A stretch of DNA of 64,000 nucleotides from Alphaproteobacteria bacterium (lineage in GTDB: Bacteria; Pseudomonadota; Alphaproteobacteria; Caulobacterales; Hyphomonadaceae): the NCBI GenBank assembly GCA_018222605.1, contig JAAEZZ010000007.1:222522-286521 (forward strand). Reading direction: 5' to 3'. Shown here piece by piece: positions 59,356 to 64,000 of this stretch. A model generated the notes under the pieces. It searched no databases, was not told where the DNA came from, and saw only the letters and a list, made by a program, of their open reading frames with translations. How positions within the stretch are numbered: the first letter of the stretch is position 1; each line of letters opens with the position of its first letter. The position numbers and the translations under genes were made by a program.

Positions 59356-60509
59356 TTGGGGGATTAGATATTTTCTTTGACAAGGCTGAGCTCGCCGCAA
59401 TCGAAAGCCTGCGTCGCTATCTTGATGAGCAGCTGGAGCCGGAACTGGCTGCGCATGGGGAAGACTTCGTTCCAAAGGACAAAATGCAAAGCTGGACGCA
59501 AAAGCTGGCAGAATTTGGTCTCGTCAACGCCCCACAGCCGGAATCTGCCGGCGGGCTGGGGTTGTCCTGGAAGCTGCACGTTCAACTAATTGAAGAGCTT
59601 GCCTATAGTTCGGGAGACTTGGCGATAGCCGCACTTGTTAATGGCAGCGCAGCGTCGATGCTGGTCAAACTCGCGCCGGAGCACATCAAGACACGTTACC
59701 TGCCTAGATTGTTGGCGGGGGAACTTTTTGCGTCTGTCGGCATTTCCGAGCCGGATGTCGGTTCGGATGTCGCGGCGGCGAAAACCAGGGCTGTGCGAGA
59801 TGGTGACCATTGGGTGATTTCTGGTGAGAAAACATGGATCACCAATGGTGAGTACTCAGATTTTTTCATCTGCACCTGCCGAACTGGCGAGAACGAACTG
59901 ACCCATATCCTGCTCGATCGCAATGAGCATCCTTATGAAGTCCGCGGTATTCCAAAGATCGCGCTCAATCGACAATCAACATCACAGGTTTTTCTCGATG
60001 ATGTGCGCGTTCCGGTCGAGAATACTATCGGTGAAATAGGCTCGGGTCTGAAGAACACGCTCACCCTGTTCGAACGCGCGCGAGTTCACGTCGGGTCGTG
60101 GGGCTATGGCATGGCGCGGCGCGCGCTTGATGAGTCAATAAAATATGCAATCGACCGTTCGCAGCATGGCAAACCAATTGCCGGCCACCAGCTCATTGCA
60201 GAAAAGTTAGCTGTAATGGCCACAGAGATCGATGCAGCGCGCCTGTTGTCTTTGCGCGCAGCGGGCATGATTGACGCCGGACAGCGCTGCGACAAGGAGT
60301 GCGCAATGGCAAAATGGTACGGTACCGAAATCGCTGTCAGTGCAACGCGCCAGGCAGTACAGATTCACGGCGGTAATGGCGTCACGAAGGAGTTCATTGT
60401 CGAGCGCCTCGCCCGCGAAGCGATGATCGCACCCATTCCGGATGGAACGACTGAGATCCAGAAACTCCTTATCGGGCGGAGCCTGACGGGCGTCTCGGCG
60501 TTCAGGTGA
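59352..60509 (+). CDS. Acyl-CoA dehydrogenase
   Basis: The 385-residue flavoenzyme has 'FASVGISEPDVGSDVAAAKTRAV' and 'WVISGEKTWITNGEYSDFFI' in the middle. The C-terminal FAD/acyl-binding segments are 'VQIHGGNGVTKEFIVERLAREAMIAPIPDGTTEIQKLLIGR', in which the Glu is the expected catalytic base region. It introduces the 2,3-double bond of acyl-CoA. It overlaps the thiolase gene (ATGA) and precedes the CaiB-type gene by 6 nt, forming a compact operon. Confidence 0.9.
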   Translation: MIGGLDIFFDKAELAAIESLRRYLDEQLEPELAAHGEDFVPKDKMQSWTQKLAEFGLVNAPQPESAGGLGLSWKLHVQLIEELAYSSGDLAIAALVNGSAASMLVKLAPEHIKTRYLPRLLAGELFASVGISEPDVGSDVAAAKTRAVRDGDHWVISGEKTWITNGEYSDFFICTCRTGENELTHILLDRNEHPYEVRGIPKIALNRQSTSQVFLDDVRVPVENTIGEIGSGLKNTLTLFERARVHVGSWGYGMARRALDESIKYAIDRSQHGKPIAGHQLIAEKLAVMATEIDAARLLSLRAAGMIDAGQRCDKECAMAKWYGTEIAVSATRQAVQIHGGNGVTKEFIVERLAREAMIAPIPDGTTEIQKLLIGRSLTGVSAFR

Positions 60510-60515
60510 CGTCCC

Positions 60516-61622
60516 GTGTCTAAAGGGCCTCTGCAGGGCATTCGGATTGTCGAAATCGAGGGCATTGGGCCGGCGCCCTTTTGTGGCATGCATCTGGCCG
60601 ATCTGGGCGCGGATGTCGTTCTCATAGAGCGAAAGACCAAGGGCTCCGATCCGGGATCGACTTTGCCTGTCGGCATTCTGAAAAGAGGCAAGCGCTCGAT
60701 CGCTCTGGACCTGAAAGACTCTGAAGACCGCGCGGTCGCGCTGGATCTGATTGCGACGGCGGACGCCCTGATCGAGGGCATGCGGCCGGGAGTGATGGAA
60801 CGCCTGGGCCTTGGTCCGGAAGTTTGTCTGGGGCGGAACCCACAGCTTGTCTTTGGTCGCATGACGGGCTGGGGGCAGGCGGGACCGCTCGCCCAGGCGG
60901 CTGGACATGATATCAATTATGTATCCGTCAGTTCAGCTGCCTGGTTTGCAAGCCCAACTGGAACGCGATCACTGCCGCCACCAGGCTTGGTCGGGGACAT
61001 TGGCGGCGGTGCGAACTATCTGACGATTGGCATTCTCGCGGGCATTCTAAAGGCCAGAGCCACCGGTGAGGGCGATGTGATTGATGCAGCGATTGTCGAT
61101 GGGTCGGCGCATATGATGAACCTCATCTTCGATTTGCTGCCCAGCGGCATGATGCAAGCCGAGCGCGGGCGCGGCTTTCTGGATGATTCCCCTTGGTACA
61201 GTTCCTATCGCTGTGCAGACGGGCGTGACATCACGCTTGGCGCGCTAGAACCGAAATTTTACGCAGAACTTCTACAGCGCCTCGGTCTTACAGGCGATCC
61301 CGACTTCGAAGACCAGTATGATCGTGATAGCTGGTCGAAGCAGTCAGAGAAGTTTCGTGCTCTTTTCGCAACCGAACCATCTGCATACTGGCAAGACTTA
61401 CTAGAGGGGACCGATGCATGCTTTGGCCTTGTGGAAAGTCCGATCAGTGCACCTTTGCACCCTCATAATCTGGCGCGCGGAATCTTTGAAAACAGCCAGG
61501 GTTATGTTCAGGCTGTTCCGGCCCCGCGTTTCCAATCGAACGTGCAGGCAATCCCCGGTCCAGCACCTGAGCATGGTCAGCACCAGCAAGAGCTGCTCAA
61601 GGAGTTGAAAACCCGCAACTAG
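60516..61622 (+). CDS. CaiB/BaiF family CoA-transferase, alpha-methylacyl-CoA racemase-like
   Basis: The 368-residue family III protein begins 'LQGIRIVEIEGIGPAPFCGMHLADLGADVVLIERK' and has 'NPQLVFGRMTGWGQAGPLAQAAGHDINY'. The His of GHDINY and an Asp in LVGDIGGG correspond to the racemase pair of AMACR/Mcr. This favours alpha-methylacyl-CoA racemase over a CoA transferase. A racemase would be needed for methyl-branched isoprenoid or sterol side-chain acyl-CoAs. GTG start; the gene follows the acyl-CoA dehydrogenase by 6 nt. Confidence 0.85.
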   Translation: MSKGPLQGIRIVEIEGIGPAPFCGMHLADLGADVVLIERKTKGSDPGSTLPVGILKRGKRSIALDLKDSEDRAVALDLIATADALIEGMRPGVMERLGLGPEVCLGRNPQLVFGRMTGWGQAGPLAQAAGHDINYVSVSSAAWFASPTGTRSLPPPGLVGDIGGGANYLTIGILAGILKARATGEGDVIDAAIVDGSAHMMNLIFDLLPSGMMQAERGRGFLDDSPWYSSYRCADGRDITLGALEPKFYAELLQRLGLTGDPDFEDQYDRDSWSKQSEKFRALFATEPSAYWQDLLEGTDACFGLVESPISAPLHPHNLARGIFENSQGYVQAVPAPRFQSNVQAIPGPAPEHGQHQQELLKELKTRN

Positions 61623-61780
61623 ATCCGTTGCAAGTAGGTGTCCCAGGCTTTGTCGCTGGCACAAAATGACGGAACATTGGCGTTGCGCGGGGCTTGAGAA
61701 ACTTCGCCGTTCCAGTGCAATCTTGCTTGGTATGAGAAAAAATCCAGAACCTCATCCACTGGGGTGTCCGGGAGGACAAA

Positions 61781-63946
61781 ATGAACGGCAAAAAAATGCC
61801 CGCTACAGCGCTGAAAGTCATTCTGACGGGCGCTACGATCGGTCTTCTGGCTGCCTGTGGAGGGGCGGTCGACTCTGGCGACGCTTCCACACAAGCCTCC
61901 CAGGGGATCAATGAGGAACGTTTGCTCAATGCCGCAGGCGAACCACATAACTGGCTTACTCATGGTGGCACGTTTTCAGAAACGCGGTTTAGCGCGCTTG
62001 ACGCCATTAATCTGGAAACAATCGACCAGCTGGATCTTGCCTGGGCGGCACCGCTTGGCAGCTATCGTGGCGTAGAGGCAACCCCGATCATTGTTGATGG
62101 TGTCATGTACACTACGGGTTCGTGGAGCGAAGTGCTGGCGCTTAATGCTGCCACAGGAGAAATTCTTTGGCGCTACGATCCGGAGGTTCCCCGATCAAAG
62201 GGCGCACATGCTTGTTGCGATGTCGTCAATCGCGGCGTGGCTGTCTATAACGACAAGGTCATATTCGGGTCGCTGGATGGTCGTCTGATCGCTCTTGATT
62301 CAAAGTCAGGCGAACAGATCTGGGAGACCCGTACTGTACCGCTCGAAGAACCCTATACGATCACAGGGGCGCCTCGCATTGTGAAAGGCAAGGTCATCAT
62401 CGGAAATGGCGGTGGTGAGTTCGGCGTTCGCGGATTTGTTGCAGCCTATGATGCTGAAACAGGTGAACAGGCCTGGAAGTTCTACACTGTGCCGGGAAAT
62501 CCGGATAATGGATTCGAAAACGAAGCCATCGAGATGGCTGCTGAGACCTGGACAGGCGAATGGTGGAAGCTGGGCGGTGGCGGGACTGTCTGGGACAGCA
62601 TGGCATTCGATCCTGAACTGGACCTCCTCTATATCGGCGTTGGAAACGGCTCGCCCTGGAATCAGAAAGTACGAAGCCCGGACGGCGGCGACAATCTGTT
62701 CCTGTCATCAATCGTCGCGTTACGTCCAGACACAGGAGAATATGTCTGGCACTATCAGACGACGCCGGGCGAAACTTGGGACTACACAGCTACGCAGAAT
62801 ATCATTCTAGCTGATCTTGAGATCGAGGGAGAGCTTCGTCAGGTGCTGATGCAAGCGCCGAAAAACGGCTTCTTTTATGTCATCGACCGAATAAGCGGCG
62901 AACTTATTTCCGCAGAGCCATTTGTTCCCATTAACTGGGCCACACATATCGATATGGAGACCGGGCGTCCTGTTGAAAACCCCGAGGCGCGCTATCTGTC
63001 TGGTGGACCTGCGCTCGTCAAACCCAGCCCATTTGGTGCCCACAACTGGCACCCCATGTCATTCAATCCGGAAACAGGGCTGGTATATATTCCCGCACAA
63101 GATGTTCCTTTCCTCTATTCCGATCAGATCGAGGGCGAGATTGCCCGCTTTGACCGAGACGCATTCAATATCGGTGTCAGCCTGACAGACGCATTACCGG
63201 AAACAGAAGAAGCACGTCGCACACTTCTGCGCCAACTTGTCCAAGCACATCTTGCTGCCTGGGATCCGGTAGCTCAGAAAGAAGTCTGGCGTGTTCAGCA
63301 TGAGCGAATGTGGAATGGAGGTACGCTGACAACGTCTGGAGATCTGGTATTCCAAGGCACGACGAGCGGCGTTTTCAATGCTTACAACGCCAAAACAGGC
63401 GAAGAACTGTGGTCGTATCCGGTTGGTGTCGCAATGGTCGGTGGACCTGTGGCGTATGAGGTCAATGGCGAGCAGTATGTTGCTGTATCAGCTGGTTGGG
63501 GCAGTGGTGCCAATTTGCTCGCCGGCTTCTATGTCGGGCAGACAGGAGGCCCGGTTGAAGGCCATGTACTTGCCTTCAAACTTGGCGGAGAGGGCGAGCT
63601 AAACGTCGCCGCGCTTCCGCAGAAGGCAACGCCTGAGCCAGCGCGACAGCCGCATTCGGCTGAAGCGGTTGTACGGGGCACAGACCTCTACGGTCGATTC
63701 TGCGGTGTCTGCCATGGCGGCGCGGCCATTTCGTCCGGAACGCTCCCCGATCTGAGGCAGTCAGCGACTCTCGGGATAGACACTTTTGATGCTTTCCTCC
63801 TTCAAGGGGCCGGCGAAGCGATTGGCATGCCCAACTTCGCCGGCCGCCTAAGCCAACAGGAAGTCGATGATATTGAGGATTTCATCCTCTCTCGAGCCTG
63901 GATGGCGTTTCAAGACGAGCAACAGTCGACGTCTCAAGCTGAATAG
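61781..63946 (+). CDS. PQQ-dependent quinohaemoprotein alcohol dehydrogenase
   Basis: The 721-residue periplasmic protein has a lipoprotein-like signal (LTGATIGLLAACGGAVDSG). An eight-bladed PQQ propeller follows, with the vicinal cysteines in GAHACCDVVNRG. 'WDYTATQN' near residue 330 holds the catalytic Asp. Several tryptophan-docking repeats (LALNAATGEILWRYD, IALDSKSGEQIWE, NAYNAKTGEELWSYP) are visible. The C-terminal cytochrome c domain has CGVCHG near residue 643. It oxidises a primary or secondary alcohol and passes electrons to the respiratory chain. GGGAGG precedes the ATG. It is 158 nt after the racemase-like gene. Confidence 0.92.
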   Translation: MNGKKMPATALKVILTGATIGLLAACGGAVDSGDASTQASQGINEERLLNAAGEPHNWLTHGGTFSETRFSALDAINLETIDQLDLAWAAPLGSYRGVEATPIIVDGVMYTTGSWSEVLALNAATGEILWRYDPEVPRSKGAHACCDVVNRGVAVYNDKVIFGSLDGRLIALDSKSGEQIWETRTVPLEEPYTITGAPRIVKGKVIIGNGGGEFGVRGFVAAYDAETGEQAWKFYTVPGNPDNGFENEAIEMAAETWTGEWWKLGGGGTVWDSMAFDPELDLLYIGVGNGSPWNQKVRSPDGGDNLFLSSIVALRPDTGEYVWHYQTTPGETWDYTATQNIILADLEIEGELRQVLMQAPKNGFFYVIDRISGELISAEPFVPINWATHIDMETGRPVENPEARYLSGGPALVKPSPFGAHNWHPMSFNPETGLVYIPAQDVPFLYSDQIEGEIARFDRDAFNIGVSLTDALPETEEARRTLLRQLVQAHLAAWDPVAQKEVWRVQHERMWNGGTLTTSGDLVFQGTTSGVFNAYNAKTGEELWSYPVGVAMVGGPVAYEVNGEQYVAVSAGWGSGANLLAGFYVGQTGGPVEGHVLAFKLGGEGELNVAALPQKATPEPARQPHSAEAVVRGTDLYGRFCGVCHGGAAISSGTLPDLRQSATLGIDTFDAFLLQGAGEAIGMPNFAGRLSQQEVDDIEDFILSRAWMAFQDEQQSTSQAE

Positions 63947-64000
63947 TATTCTGACAATTCGCTAAACCAGTACAAATCTGTCACTCTGGGAGACAACAAA

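Noticed and set aside
1-64000. CRISPR array or rRNA genes
   Set aside because: No regularly spaced direct repeats of 25-40 bp and no rRNA-like sequence were seen.
7832-64000. Second tRNA-Asp 3'-end repeat marking the right end of the ICE
   Set aside because: No second copy of the T-arm/acceptor sequence was noticed, so no right boundary is claimed.

Overview
The window looks alphaproteobacterial. It carries an AsmA-family protein, a ChrR-like cupin protein, Rhizobiales/Caulobacterales-style trb conjugation genes with DUF2274/DUF736/DUF2285 partners, P1B-4 and RND metal efflux, and a PQQ-alcohol-dehydrogenase catabolic cluster. A Hyphomonadaceae-like marine or oligotrophic host would fit, but the genus cannot be fixed from sequence reading alone.

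Layout. (1) 1-7670 is ordinary chromosome: the start of a 3-mercaptopyruvate sulfurtransferase, cysteine synthase, a ChrR-like cupin protein translationally coupled to a DUF6134 exported protein, a membrane GGDEF/EAL protein, and a large AsmA-like protein. (2) tRNA-Asp(GTC) at 7832-7908 is followed directly by a tyrosine integrase (8043-9479), the usual mark of the end of an integrative and conjugative element (ICE). (3) 9474-15140, all on the minus strand, is a defence island: an Xre-RES toxin-antitoxin pair, then TIR-APAZ and a catalytically dead short Argonaute (a SPARTA system), then a third, closely spaced gene of unknown family that is split by an in-frame TGA. (4) 15191-25255 is the trb mating-pair apparatus (trbB-C-D-E-J-L-F-G-I plus DUF2274 and DUF736 proteins), with a leftover 5' fragment of a second trbF. 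(5) 25571-39320 starts with a DUF2285 regulator and continues with metal-resistance cargo: a P1B-4 ATPase, a CzcCBA-type RND system, small exported metal-associated proteins, LspA, two cation-diffusion transporters (one frameshifted), a ZntR/CadR-type MerR regulator, and three MerR-type promoters with 19-bp spacers. (6) 39697-48979 carries the rest of the conjugation and maintenance set: ArdC, ParB-like, DUF736, an excisionase-like HTH protein, TraF protease, DUF3363 relaxase, TraG coupling protein and a ribbon-helix-helix protein. (7) 49045-49276 is a scar: the tail of a K+ channel gene cut exactly at an 18-bp inverted-repeat insertion-sequence remnant. (8) 49485-63946 is a plus-strand catabolic cluster: TonB receptor, SDR, aldehyde dehydrogenase, acyl-CoA synthetase, AraC regulator, enoyl-CoA hydratase, SCP2-type thiolase, acyl-CoA dehydrogenase, a CaiB/AMACR-type enzyme and a quinohaemoprotein alcohol dehydrogenase.

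How the parts fit. The integrase, relaxase, TraG and Trb genes describe an ICE whose cargo is defence (NAD-depleting abortive-infection modules) and metal efflux. No second copy of the tRNA-Asp 3' end was noticed, so the right boundary is unknown and the catabolic cluster may be cargo or chromosome. The catabolic genes outline uptake of a hydrophobic substrate, periplasmic alcohol oxidation, aldehyde oxidation, CoA activation, epimerisation of a methyl-branched acyl-CoA and beta-oxidation. The most novel candidate is the three-gene SPARTA operon next to Xre-RES.
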